Assembly (NCBI GenBank): GCA_036704125.1
Contig: DATNQI010000001.1
Span: 1 to 38,103, forward strand
Direction of reading: 5' to 3'
Origin: Pantanalinema sp.
GTDB taxonomy: Bacteria; Cyanobacteriota; Sericytochromatia; S15B-MN24; UBA4093
DNA length: 38,103 bases
Shown here piece after piece: positions 6,688 to 14,263 of this stretch (the stretch's first letter is position 1; each line of letters begins with the position of its first letter). A program made the translations under genes and the position numbers. Below the pieces are notes generated by a model. It was not told the DNA's origin and did no database searches. It saw only the letters and a program-made list of their open reading frames with translations.

Positions 6688-8526
6688 CTAGGGCATCCGC
6701 AGGCCGTAGAGGCCGGCCGTGACGCGCTTGCCGGAGGAGTCGACCGACGTCACCTTGAGGTAGTAGGTGGCGCCCGGGGCGAGCCCCGGCAGGGTCAGGG
6801 CGTGGCTGGTCGCCATCGCGGTACTCCGCACGTTCTGCCAGTAGCCCATGAAGTAGGTGCTGCTGCTGGTGTAGTCGATGCGGGAGTCGGCCTCCACGCT
6901 GGTGGTCCAGCCGATGGTCGCGCTGTTGCGGGTCAGGCCCTTGAGCGCCACGTTCGAGATGGTGAGCTCGGTCGTCGAGCTCGGGGTCTGGACGTTGGCG
7001 ACGTTGGACATGCCCGACGCGTTGCCTGCCGCGTCGTAGGCCTCCACGGTGTAGGCGTAGCCGGTGCCGGGCGAGAGGCCCGAGTCGGCGTAGCCGGTCG
7101 AGGCGGTCGTCGCGATCAGCTGGCCGTTTCGGTAGAGGCGGTAGAGCGCCACCCCCACGTTGTCGCTCGCGGCGTTCCACTCGAGCTGCACCTGGGTGGT
7201 CGAGGCGGCCAGGGCCTTGATCCCCGTGGGGACGCTCGGCGACTGGGTGTCACCGCCGCCCGCCCCGGTCCCGGGCTCGGGAGCCGGCGTGGGGGCCGTG
7301 CCGCCGACCGCCGCCAGGGCCTTGAAGGCATTGAGGCGCTTGACCGCGCTGTTGCCGAAGCCGGTCGCCGGATCCCCCGTGGAGGTCAGGGCGTCGCGCA
7401 GCTCCTGAACCGACATGGCAGGATTCTTGGCGAGTAACAGGGCTGCGGCCGCGGCGACGTGCGGGGAGGCCATGCTCGTGCCCGAGTGCTTCTTGTAGGT
7501 CTGCTCGGTGCTCGAGAGGATGTCCACGCCGGGGGCGGCGATGTCCACGTAGCTGCCGTAGTTGGAGAAGGAGGCCCGCTTGTCGGACTGATCGCTCGCG
7601 CCGACCGCCAGGGCGTTCGGATACGCGGCCGGGTAGTCGGGGGTCGAGGTGCCGTCGTTGCCGGCGGCGACCACGCACAGCGTTCCCTTGGCGGTCACCT
7701 GGTCCACGGCGTCCTTCATGGCGCTCGACTGCTGGGGGCCGCCGAGCGACAGGTTGATGACGCGGGCCCCCAGCTCGTTGGCCTTCAGGATGCCCTTCAC
7801 GATGGCGTTGGTGTCACCCGAGCCGTCCGAGCCCAGCACCTTGATGGCGAGGACCTTGGTCTTGTAGGCGAGGCCCGCCACGCCGACGCCGTTGTCGGCG
7901 ACCGCCGCGATGGTGCCGGCCACGTGCGAGCCGTGGCCCTGATCGTCCATGGGATCGCTGTCGCTGTTGCCGAAGTCGGGCCCCTTGATGACCTGACCCT
8001 TGAGGTCGGGGTGGTTGTAGTCGACGCCGGTGTCGACCACCGCGACCACCACGTTGGGATCGCCCGCGGTCACGTCCCAGGCCTGCTGGGCCTGGACCTT
8101 GGTGAGCCCCCACAGCTGGCCGAGCATGGGATCGTTGACGGTGGAGGCGGCCTTGAAATCGGTTGCATGGTAGATGTAGTTGGGTTCGGCGTACACGACG
8201 CCGGGGTCTCGCCGCAGCTTGGCGACCGTCTCGCCGACGCTCGAGCCCGCGGGCACCGCGTAGAGCCCGGCGTTGCCGAGGCCCTCGATGGCCTGCACCA
8301 TCCGCATGCCCTGGACCGAGCGAACGCGCTGGCCCTGCTTCAGCTTAACGATCACCCGGTCGGCGGCATACTCGGCCCCCGCCTCGGCCGGGGGATTGAG
8401 CCAGGTCACATCGGGCGGCACGGCACCCGCGACCTGGGTGCCGGGCGGCAAGGCGGCGCAGCCGGCGAGGCCACAGAGCGCGAGGGTCGCCGACAAGCGG
8501 CGAAAGGCGCGGGGATCAAATCGCAT
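6688..8526 (-). CDS. Lipoprotein subtilisin-like serine protease (S8) with fibronectin type III-like domains
   Basis: This is a surface or periplasmic endopeptidase of 612 residues. The N-terminus is a lipoprotein signal with lipobox LAGC (C23). An I9-type propeptide covers about 55-120 (RVIVKLKQG to VYAEPNYIYH). The S8 catalytic domain spans about 130-405, with D165 in VVDTGVDYNHPDL, H198 in GHGSHVAGT, N290 in AAGND and S351 in SGTSMASPHVA. A Pro/Gly linker (about 410-427) leads to one clear FN3 domain (428-515) and a second FN3-like domain (520-612, SNVALKGLTRNSATIGW). I start at ATG 8526, not at an upstream in-frame start at 8562, because GGAG lies at the right distance and the lipoprotein signal then begins properly. 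It is transcribed alone behind an unusual structured leader (8527-8643). Confidence 0.95.
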   Translation of the reverse strand: MRFDPRAFRRLSATLALCGLAGCAALPPGTQVAGAVPPDVTWLNPPAEAGAEYAADRVIVKLKQGQRVRSVQGMRMVQAIEGLGNAGLYAVPAGSSVGETVAKLRRDPGVVYAEPNYIYHATDFKAASTVNDPMLGQLWGLTKVQAQQAWDVTAGDPNVVVAVVDTGVDYNHPDLKGQVIKGPDFGNSDSDPMDDQGHGSHVAGTIAAVADNGVGVAGLAYKTKVLAIKVLGSDGSGDTNAIVKGILKANELGARVINLSLGGPQQSSAMKDAVDQVTAKGTLCVVAAGNDGTSTPDYPAAYPNALAVGASDQSDKRASFSNYGSYVDIAAPGVDILSSTEQTYKKHSGTSMASPHVAAAAALLLAKNPAMSVQELRDALTSTGDPATGFGNSAVKRLNAFKALAAVGGTAPTPAPEPGTGAGGGDTQSPSVPTGIKALAASTTQVQLEWNAASDNVGVALYRLYRNGQLIATTASTGYADSGLSPGTGYAYTVEAYDAAGNASGMSNVANVQTPSSTTELTISNVALKGLTRNSATIGWTTSVEADSRIDYTSSSTYFMGYWQNVRSTAMATSHALTLPGLAPGATYYLKVTSVDSSGKRVTAGLYGLRMP

Positions 8527-8643
8527 CGATAGAGGCTCCTTTTGTTCGGTATCGGGGAGCAAAAGCGTCCCCCTACCGCGGCTTACCCGTGGCCCGAGGG
8601 CGGAACACCGCTCGAACTGGGGTTTTGAGCCTCCTCGATTCTA
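8527..8643 (-). promoter_or_regulatory. Promoter and structured 5' leader of the protease gene
   Basis: On the minus strand TAGAAT (8638-8643) is a good -10; no convincing -35 is visible. The predicted leader of about 100 nt contains a small hairpin (GCGG-TGTT-CCGC, 8600-8611). Just before the ribosome site is a long hairpin at 8547-8578, in which CGGTA pairs with TACCG, GGGGA with TCCCC and GC with GC around a four-base loop. I could not match it to a known riboswitch class. Confidence 0.45.
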
Positions 8644-8709
8644 GTGAGCAAAGGTGCCGGGCGGATTTCGAGGAAGTATGCGATTTGTTAAACGCGGGCT
8701 AAAAACAGC

Positions 8710-9714
8710 CTATCGGAGGTCCTTCGCGCGCTGATCGACCAAGCGCAGGGCGAGCTCCCATGCCGCCTTCAGGCTGGCATGGCTCGCCTCGCCGGTACCT
8801 GCGAGCTCGAAGGCCGTGCCGTGGTCCACCGACGTCCGCACGAAGGGCAGGCCCACCGTGACGTTCACCCCCCGATCGAACCCGTGCATCTTGAGCGGGA
8901 TGTGACCCTGGTCGTGGTACATGCACACGATCACCTGGAACTCGCCGCGAAGCGCCCGGTAGAAGACGGTGTCGGGGGGCAGGGGGCCGACCACCTTGTG
9001 GCCGCGCGCCTGGGCGGCAAGCACGGCGGGCTGGATCGTCTCGAGCTCCTCTCGGCCGAAGCGCCCGGCCTCGCCCGCATGGGGGTTCAGGCCGCAGACG
9101 GCGATGGTGCCGTCCGGATCGCCCAGGAGGCGCAGGCTCTGGGCGGCAAGCGCGATGGTTTCCTCGATCCGCTCGCGGGTGAGGCAGGCGGTGACCTCGC
9201 TGAACGGCACGTGGGCCGTCACGTGGATGGCCCTGAGCGGCTCGACCACCAGGAGCATCCCGAAGCTCGACGAGCGCCCCACCTGGGCGAAGAACTCGGT
9301 GTGGCCGATGAACGACGGCCGCGTCAGCTGGATCGCCTCCTTGGAGATGGGACCGGTGACCACTCCGCTCAGGGCCCCTGAGGCCAGGTGAGGGGCCACC
9401 GCCTCCAGCACGGCGTAGGCGTAGGCGCCGCTCTCGCGCCTCACCGCTCCGAGGGTGGGCAGCTCGCGAGCCGGCCAGGCCACCTCGACGAGGCCGATGG
9501 CGCCGGGCGCGAGCGAACCGGCCGCTTCGGGGCCCGCAAGCGGGGTCAGCTCGAGCGAAAGGCCGAGCGAGTCGGCCGCTCGGGCCAGGAGGCGCCGGTC
9601 GCCGAACACCACCGGCCTTTCCCCCGCCGGCAGGTCCGTCAGAAAGCGAGCGGCGATCTCGGGGCCGATGCCCGAGGGGTCACCGGGGGTCAGGGCGATG
9701 GGAAGGGGGGTCAT
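8710..9714 (-). CDS. pdxA: 4-hydroxythreonine-4-phosphate dehydrogenase
   Basis: PdxA oxidises 4-phosphohydroxy-L-threonine with NAD in the DXP-dependent pathway to pyridoxal 5'-phosphate. The 334 residues show the family hallmarks: LTPGDPSGIGPE near the start, TGPISKEA, FIGHTEFFA, VTAHVPFSEV, GLNPHAGE and MYHDQGHIPLK, which supply the three metal-binding histidines, then NVTVGLPFVRTSVDHGTAF. AGGAGG lies 4 nt before the ATG. It is the third gene after a kinase and regulator pair, only 8 nt behind the regulator stop, so it is cotranscribed with them. PLP is the cofactor of KamD/KamE-type aminomutase, encoded 8 kb away, but a regulatory link is inference only. Confidence 0.96.
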   Translation of the reverse strand: MTPLPIALTPGDPSGIGPEIAARFLTDLPAGERPVVFGDRRLLARAADSLGLSLELTPLAGPEAAGSLAPGAIGLVEVAWPARELPTLGAVRRESGAYAYAVLEAVAPHLASGALSGVVTGPISKEAIQLTRPSFIGHTEFFAQVGRSSSFGMLLVVEPLRAIHVTAHVPFSEVTACLTRERIEETIALAAQSLRLLGDPDGTIAVCGLNPHAGEAGRFGREELETIQPAVLAAQARGHKVVGPLPPDTVFYRALRGEFQVIVCMYHDQGHIPLKMHGFDRGVNVTVGLPFVRTSVDHGTAFELAGTGEASHASLKAAWELALRLVDQRAKDLR

Positions 9715-9722
9715 GGGGCCTC

Positions 9723-10427
9723 CTAGGGGACGAACTTGTAGCCCGCTCCGCGGACCGAGAGGAAGTGGCGCGGCTGAGCGGGATCCGCCTCGAAGGCGCG
9801 GCGCAGGCGCATGATGAAGTTGTCCACGGTCCGGGTCGAGGCGGGCCCCGACCAGCCCCAGGCCCCCTCGAGCAGCTGCTCGCGCGAGAGGACCTTGCCC
9901 GGGTGATCGCGGAAGATGCGCAGGAGCTGGAACTCGATGGGCGTGAGCTTGAGGACCTTGCCGTCCCGGGACGCCTCGAAGCGCTCGAAGTCCACCCGGG
10001 CGGTGCCGAACTCGAGAAAGGCGGTTTGCGGAGCGCCCGACGCGCTCGCCTGCTGCCAGCTCGCCCGGCGCAGGAGGGTCTCGACGCGCGCCAGCAGCTC
10101 CTCGAGGTTGAAGGGCTTGGTCACGTAGTCGTCGGCCCCGATGCGCAGGCCCTCGATCTTCTCGAGGGGCTGGCTGCGCGCCGTCAGCATCAGCACCGGG
10201 GTGATGTTGCCCGACCGGCGCAGCCCCCGGCACAGGTCGAGCCCGCTCATCCCGGGCAGCATGAGATCGAGGATGATCAGGTCGAAGGCGCCTTGCTCGT
10301 CGATGAGCAGGCGCTTGGCCTCCATCCCGTCCTTGACGAGGGTGACGGCATGGCCCTCGATCTCCAGGTTGAACTTGAGGCCGTTGGCGATGTGGGCCTC
10401 GTCCTCGACGATCAGGATCTCAGACAT
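9723..10427 (-). CDS. OmpR/PhoB-family response regulator
   Basis: A 234-residue transcription factor. The receiver domain (2-118) has the acidic pair E8-D9, phospho-acceptor D54 in LIILDLMLPGMSG, T82 and K104 in DDYVTKPF. A winged-helix DNA-binding domain (about 140-232) includes LTPIEFQLLRIF, RTVDNFIMRLRRAF and the terminal RGAGYKFVP. The start MSEILIVEDEA is preceded by GGGAGG and lies inside the last codons of the kinase gene (8-nt overlap), so translation is coupled and the two form one two-component system. The kinase comes first, which is the less common order. The regulon is unknown; pdxA is the immediate downstream gene. Confidence 0.95.
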   Translation of the reverse strand: MSEILIVEDEAHIANGLKFNLEIEGHAVTLVKDGMEAKRLLIDEQGAFDLIILDLMLPGMSGLDLCRGLRRSGNITPVLMLTARSQPLEKIEGLRIGADDYVTKPFNLEELLARVETLLRRASWQQASASGAPQTAFLEFGTARVDFERFEASRDGKVLKLTPIEFQLLRIFRDHPGKVLSREQLLEGAWGWSGPASTRTVDNFIMRLRRAFEADPAQPRHFLSVRGAGYKFVP

Positions 10428-11364
10428 CTGCGCCTCCCGGTAGCTGAACGACGAACGTGGTGCCCATCCCCTCGCCCTCGCTCTCGGCGCGGATCCGGCC
10501 GCCAAGCAGGTGCAGGGTCTCGCGCACGATGTAGAGCCCCAGGCCCGTGCCGGGGCGGGTCCGCGTCAGCTCGGATCCCACCCGGTAGAAGCGCTGGAAG
10601 ACCCGCTTGAGGTCCTTCGGGGCGAGGCCCACGCCCCGGTCCCGCACGACGACCTCGGCACCGCCCGCCTCGAGGCCCCTGATCGCCACCTCGACCTGGA
10701 CCGCTTGGCCCGAGTACTTCACGGCGTTGTCCAGGAGGTTCAGGAAGACCATGTGCAGGCCGGCGCGCTCCGCGCGCACCTCGGCGTCGGCGCCATCGAC
10801 GCGGACCGCGGCCGGCGCGAGGCCGTAGCGATCGCGGATGGTGCCGGCCACCTCGTCGAGCAGCGGCTTGAGCGCGATCGCCTCGAGGGAGATCGCCTGG
10901 CGCCGCTCGAGGCGCGCGGCGGCGAGAACGTGATCGAGCAGGAGGCTGAGGCGCTCCACGTCCTCGAGCATGACCGCATGGAATGCCTGAGCTTGCTCGG
11001 GCGAGGCCTTGCCGCGCTGCAGGGTCTGGAGGTGCAGCTTGAGGGAGGTCAGGGGGGTCTTGAGCTCGTGGGTGACGCTGTCGATGAAGTTCTGCTGGGC
11101 GCGGTTGAGCCGGATCTGCTTGATGAGGCTGATCAGGAAGAAGATGAGGCCGACGAGCACCCCGGCGAAGAGCACGCACCCGACCGCGAGGATGATCCAC
11201 CGCCCGGACCCGCTCGCGCCGTGGGCGTCGCTCAGGGCCCGGATGTGCATGTAGTCCGTGACGATCACCACGTTCCAGAGGGTGACGAGCGCCAGGCAGA
11301 TGGCGATGAGGATGCTGCCCCAGATGATGGGGGGGGCGATCGAGGCGGGCTTCTGGCGAGTCAT
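10420..11364 (-). CDS. Membrane sensor histidine kinase
   Basis: A 314-residue kinase with two transmembrane helices (about 14-35 and 56-81) enclosing a very short extracytoplasmic loop of about 20 residues. It therefore probably senses the membrane or a partner protein, not a bound ligand. There is no HAMP domain; the HisKA helix follows directly, with H99 in FIDSVTHELKTPLTSL. The ATPase domain has an N box FLNLLDNAVKYS, G1 DRGVGL, F box VFQRFYRV and G2 GTGLGLYIV. The ATG is preceded 6 nt upstream by TGAGACAAT (11371-11379) and no Shine-Dalgarno, suggesting a leaderless start. It is the first gene of the kinase, regulator and pdxA operon. Confidence 0.94.
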   Translation of the reverse strand: MTRQKPASIAPPIIWGSILIAICLALVTLWNVVIVTDYMHIRALSDAHGASGSGRWIILAVGCVLFAGVLVGLIFFLISLIKQIRLNRAQQNFIDSVTHELKTPLTSLKLHLQTLQRGKASPEQAQAFHAVMLEDVERLSLLLDHVLAAARLERRQAISLEAIALKPLLDEVAGTIRDRYGLAPAAVRVDGADAEVRAERAGLHMVFLNLLDNAVKYSGQAVQVEVAIRGLEAGGAEVVVRDRGVGLAPKDLKRVFQRFYRVGSELTRTRPGTGLGLYIVRETLHLLGGRIRAESEGEGMGTTFVVQLPGGADV

Positions 11365-11386
11365 GGGGGCATTGTCTCATGCAAGC

Positions 11387-11414
11387 GCGGGGCGCGTCAC
11401 CCGACGCGCCCCGC
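11387..11414. terminator. Perfect 12-bp hairpin after the desaturase gene
   Basis: GCGGGGCGCGTC (11387-11398) and its exact complement (11403-11414) enclose the loop ACCC. There is no T-run. It lies 30 bp past the desaturase stop and before the kinase gene, so it probably ends the desaturase transcript or limits readthrough. Confidence 0.55.
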
Positions 11415-11444
11415 GATGATACCGGCACCGGCTCCAGCGCCGCG

Positions 11445-12350
11445 CTACCAGACCACGTTCCAGACCAGGCGGCAGCGCTCGAGGATCCAGATCAGGCCCT
11501 TGGTGGGGTCCAGCTCGTGCCAGCGCAGGCCGTGGGCCGCGCGGCGCGCGTTGGCGTGGTGGTTGTTGTGGTAGCCCTCGCCCAAAGCGAGGATGCCGAG
11601 GAAAGGGACGTTGACGCTGTCGTCCCCGCTCTCGAAGTTCTTGTAGCCGAAGCGGGGGAGGTGGCAGACCGAGTTGATGCACCAGGTCGCGTGGTTCATC
11701 ACGAGAACGGGGAAGTAGAAGCACCAGAGCATGCCGCCGAAGCCCAGGAAGTGGTAGAAGGCGAGGGCCGTCAGGAGGTGGGGCAGGATCATGAACACGG
11801 GGCGCTCGAAGAGGCGGGCGTACCAGTAGACGCGCACGTCCTTGGCGAGCTCGCGCGTCTTGGCGCTGAAGGGAGCGAGGTCCCGGAAGATCCAGCCCAT
11901 GTGCGCCATCCAGAAGCCGAGCCGCTTGGGGCTGTGCAGGTCGTTGGGCTTGTCGGAGGCGCGGTGGTGGTGCCGGTGGTCGCCGACCCAGCCGACCGGA
12001 TCCCCCGAGAGGCCCGTGACCGCGCCCAGCGCGCCGATAAAGCGGATGAGGCCGACGGTCTCGAAGCCCCGGTGGGTGAGGTAGCGGTGCAGGTAGAAGG
12101 TGACGCTGAAGCCCAGCCACAGGTACATGCCGATCATCAGGGGCAGGTAGCTGAGCTTGAAGGGCTGGGTGAGGGCCGCGAGGCCGAGGAGCTGCGAGGC
12201 GCCCAGGAACAGGATCACCCAGGGATTGAGCCGCGCCGAGGCCAGCATGCGGCGGACGTTCACGGTCGCAAGCGTCCAGGTCGGCTCCTCCTCGCCGCGC
12301 ACGGCGTTGCCCTTGACGCCCCAGTCGAGGCTACGGTTGATCAGGCCCAT
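11445..12350 (-). CDS. Membrane fatty-acid (acyl-CoA delta-9 type) desaturase
   Basis: This di-iron membrane enzyme introduces a cis double bond into fatty acyl chains and adjusts membrane fluidity. The 301 residues carry the three histidine boxes: HRYLTH (88-93), HRHHH (125-129) and HNNHH near residue 255, plus the conserved NSVCH. Hydrophobic pairs at about 43-60 and 67-87, and again at 185-225, match the usual four-helix topology. The N-terminal 40 residues are hydrophilic. AAGGGGGG lies upstream of the ATG. It is transcribed alone; the 258-bp region upstream is shared with a divergent gene and holds an inverted repeat next to a TTGACC -35-like box. The regiospecificity is inferred from the stearoyl-CoA-type boxes. 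Confidence 0.93.
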   Translation of the reverse strand: MGLINRSLDWGVKGNAVRGEEEPTWTLATVNVRRMLASARLNPWVILFLGASQLLGLAALTQPFKLSYLPLMIGMYLWLGFSVTFYLHRYLTHRGFETVGLIRFIGALGAVTGLSGDPVGWVGDHRHHHRASDKPNDLHSPKRLGFWMAHMGWIFRDLAPFSAKTRELAKDVRVYWYARLFERPVFMILPHLLTALAFYHFLGFGGMLWCFYFPVLVMNHATWCINSVCHLPRFGYKNFESGDDSVNVPFLGILALGEGYHNNHHANARRAAHGLRWHELDPTKGLIWILERCRLVWNVVW

Positions 12351-12433
12351 CGATGCTTCCCCCCTTCTGATTCGCGCGGCGGTTTTGCGCGTCCTCTCGA
12401 TTCTTGATCATCCCGGTCGCGAAGTCGGTCATC

Positions 12434-12451
12434 GAAGCGTCATGGCGCTTC
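12434..12451. promoter_or_regulatory. Inverted repeat upstream of the desaturase gene
   Basis: GAAGCG (12434-12439) and CGCTTC (12446-12451) flank 6 bp. A minus-strand TTGACC (12459-12464) could be the -35 box of the desaturase promoter, so this palindrome would lie in the spacer, where a repressor such as a fatty-acid-responsive regulator could bind. The -10 is not clear. The rest of 12351-12609 holds only TGGTAGAAT at about 12554-12562, an extended -10 for the divergent gene. Confidence 0.35.
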
Positions 12452-12609
12452 ACACTTCGGTCAAAGTTACCGGCCCGGTGCCGGGCTGACCGCCATCGCG
12501 CCCCTTCGTCCGGGCACAACCTCGTCATGGGACGCGCCACGGGCCGCGAAACTTGGTAGAATCGAGGAGAATCGAAGACCAAGCCGCCTGGGCGGAGGAC
12601 GGGAATGAT

Positions 12610-13035
12610 ATGGAATTTAAATACACGCTTTGGCTGGATGCCCCCCACGATCGCGTCTGGTTCGCCATCAAGGACCAGATCGAGCACCCCAAATCCAACA
12701 ACGGCCAGATCCAGTCGATCAACGTGATCGAGCGCAAGAAGAACTCCCTGGTCCGCGAGGTGAAGCCCAAGCGCGGCCGCAAGTTCCAGGAGAAGATCAC
12801 CTTCTTCCCCTCGCGCAAGGCCATCACCGAGATGAGCCGCGGCCCCTACGAGAGCATCGTCCAGGAGGTCACCAAGGAGAAGGGGCGCACCAAGCTGACC
12901 ATGGAGTTCAAGCCCCGGCGCATGACCCTGTGGCTGCTCAAGATGAAGCAGTGGGTCAAGCGCGCCCCCCTCGAGCTGGACGACCTCATGAACCTGACCA
13001 GCATCCCCAAGCCGGTCGGGGCCAAGACCAAGTAG
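12610..13035 (+). CDS. SRPBCC/START-like domain protein
   Basis: A 141-residue protein without signal peptide. The pattern MEFKYTLWLDAPHDRVWFAI (a first beta strand, then a helix), alternating beta strands (SLVREVKP, KITFFPSR, TEMSRGPYE, KLTMEFKP) and a long C-terminal helix (MTLWLLKMKQWVKRAP) is that of a helix-grip SRPBCC domain, which binds lipids or other hydrophobic ligands. I cannot name the ligand. GGAGG at about 12594-12598 and an extended -10 upstream support the start at ATG 12610. The methyltransferase gene begins 11 nt after its stop, so the two are probably cotranscribed. The fold assignment is an inference from pattern. Confidence 0.65.
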   Translation: MEFKYTLWLDAPHDRVWFAIKDQIEHPKSNNGQIQSINVIERKKNSLVREVKPKRGRKFQEKITFFPSRKAITEMSRGPYESIVQEVTKEKGRTKLTMEFKPRRMTLWLLKMKQWVKRAPLELDDLMNLTSIPKPVGAKTK

Positions 13036-13046
13036 CCTCACTCGCC

Positions 13047-13916
13047 GTGGCTCTGACCGAGCGCCAGCGCCAGCGCCAGGCCCGGGCGCGCGCCGACTGG
13101 ACGCCCCCCGGCCCCGTGCCGCCGGGGGATCAGGGCGAGCCCGACCTGGTCCCCGGTCCCGACGAGACGCTGGACGCGTTCGCGGGACACTGGCGCCTTT
13201 TCCAGCTGAGGGGCGGTCACCGCTACTCCACCGACGACCTCCTGGGCGCCTGGTATGCCTGGGACACCATGCGCTTGCTGGATCGGACGCCCGCAAACGC
13301 CCTGGACCTGGGCACGGGGATCGGCTCGGTGGGCCTCTTCGTCGCATGGAAGTACCCGGCCCTGCACCTGACGGGAATCGAGGCGCAGGCGCGAAGCCTC
13401 TCGCTGGCGCGCCGCTCGGCTCGCTACAACGGGGTGGCCGCGCGCGCGCGCTACCTCGAAGGCGACCTGCGCGAGCTGAGCATGACCGTCGGGGCCTTCG
13501 AGCTGGTGACGGGGAGCCCCCCGTACTGGGACCGAGCGGACGGGACGGTGAGCGACGCGCCCCAGAAGGGGCCGTGCCGCTTCGAGTTCCGCGGGGGGGT
13601 CGAGGGCTACTGCGAGGCGGCCAGAGCGGCCCTCGCCCCACAGGGCGTGTTCGCGGTGGTCTTCGACGGGCGCCAGACCGCGCGCCTCGAGGTTGCCGCC
13701 GAGGCGGCGGGCCTCGAGATCTTCCGGCTGCGCGAGGTCGTCTCGCGCGAAGGGGACCCGCCCCTCATCGTGGTGGCCGCCATGGCCCGCGCCGGCGAGG
13801 CGCCCTGGCCGCGGCTAGACGAGCCCGCGCTCCTGTTGCGGGACGCCGAGGGCAAGCGCACCGACGCCTTCCGCGCCCTGCGCGAGGCGATGGGCCTGCC
13901 GCCAGGGGCTAGGTAG
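13047..13916 (+). CDS. Class I SAM-dependent methyltransferase, TrmN6/YfiC-like
   Basis: The 289-residue protein has a basic N-terminal tail, then HWRLFQLRGGHRYSTDD, a Rossmann motif I LDLGTGIGSVGL (87-98), the acidic end of strand 2 in GIEAQ, and GSPPYW (156-161) where tRNA1(Val) adenine-N6 methyltransferases carry NPPY. This gives an N6-adenine-type enzyme with serine in place of asparagine. The substrate is unproven; tRNA is likely by analogy. I chose GTG 13047, which leaves an 11-nt gap after the SRPBCC gene. No strong ribosome site is visible, so the start is uncertain by some codons. The 3' end overlaps the convergent 13909-14256 gene by 8 bp. Confidence 0.8.
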   Translation: MALTERQRQRQARARADWTPPGPVPPGDQGEPDLVPGPDETLDAFAGHWRLFQLRGGHRYSTDDLLGAWYAWDTMRLLDRTPANALDLGTGIGSVGLFVAWKYPALHLTGIEAQARSLSLARRSARYNGVAARARYLEGDLRELSMTVGAFELVTGSPPYWDRADGTVSDAPQKGPCRFEFRGGVEGYCEAARAALAPQGVFAVVFDGRQTARLEVAAEAAGLEIFRLREVVSREGDPPLIVVAAMARAGEAPWPRLDEPALLLRDAEGKRTDAFRALREAMGLPPGAR

Positions 13917-14256
13917 CGCGATCGCGCGCGAGCGCCTTGCGGACCCCCTTGAGGGTCCACTTCATGAAGAAGCGGGTGCGCCAGCGCCACCAGCCCGCGC
14001 GCAGGCGCCCCGTTGAACGCATGGGTGGCTGGACCGAGACCTTGATCGCGGACGTCTCGCCGCGCGGCTCCAGGGTCACGAGGATGACCTCGCCCTTGGG
14101 GGTCGCCATGCGCATGGGCTGAGTCAGGTCGGCGTGGGTGAGCTGGGCGGTGATGCCGGGCTGCCTGGCCTCCATGCGCGGCGCGAGCTTGAGCAACAGG
14201 CGGCGAACGGCCTCGAGGTCCCCAGGGATCTCGATCATCATCTTCACGGTGTTCAT
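13909..14256 (-). CDS. Small hypothetical protein, translationally coupled to the EEP gene
   Basis: The 115-residue product starts MNTVKMMIEIPGDLEAVRRL, looks alpha/beta (TPKGEVILVTLEPRGETSAIKVSV), and ends in a strongly basic aromatic tail (GRLRAGWWRWRTRFFMKWTL) that could lie on a membrane surface. It resembles SRPBCC-type small proteins, but I cannot name it. The stop codon of the upstream EEP gene (14264-14266) lies 7 nt before this ATG with no independent ribosome site, so translation probably depends on the upstream gene. It overlaps the convergent methyltransferase gene by 8 bp. Confidence 0.65.
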   Translation of the reverse strand: MNTVKMMIEIPGDLEAVRRLLLKLAPRMEARQPGITAQLTHADLTQPMRMATPKGEVILVTLEPRGETSAIKVSVQPPMRSTGRLRAGWWRWRTRFFMKWTLKGVRKALARDRAT

Positions 14257-14263
14257 CCCGTCA

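Noticed and set aside
8527-8643. A c-di-GMP or c-di-AMP riboswitch in the protease leader
   Set aside because: Fragments such as GGTAGGG and CCCGATACCG looked similar to parts of the c-di-AMP element, but the conserved order and the other core segments are missing.
8680-8709. GGCT/AGCC mini-hairpin after pdxA as a terminator
   Set aside because: The stem has only 4 bp around a T-rich loop; too weak to claim.
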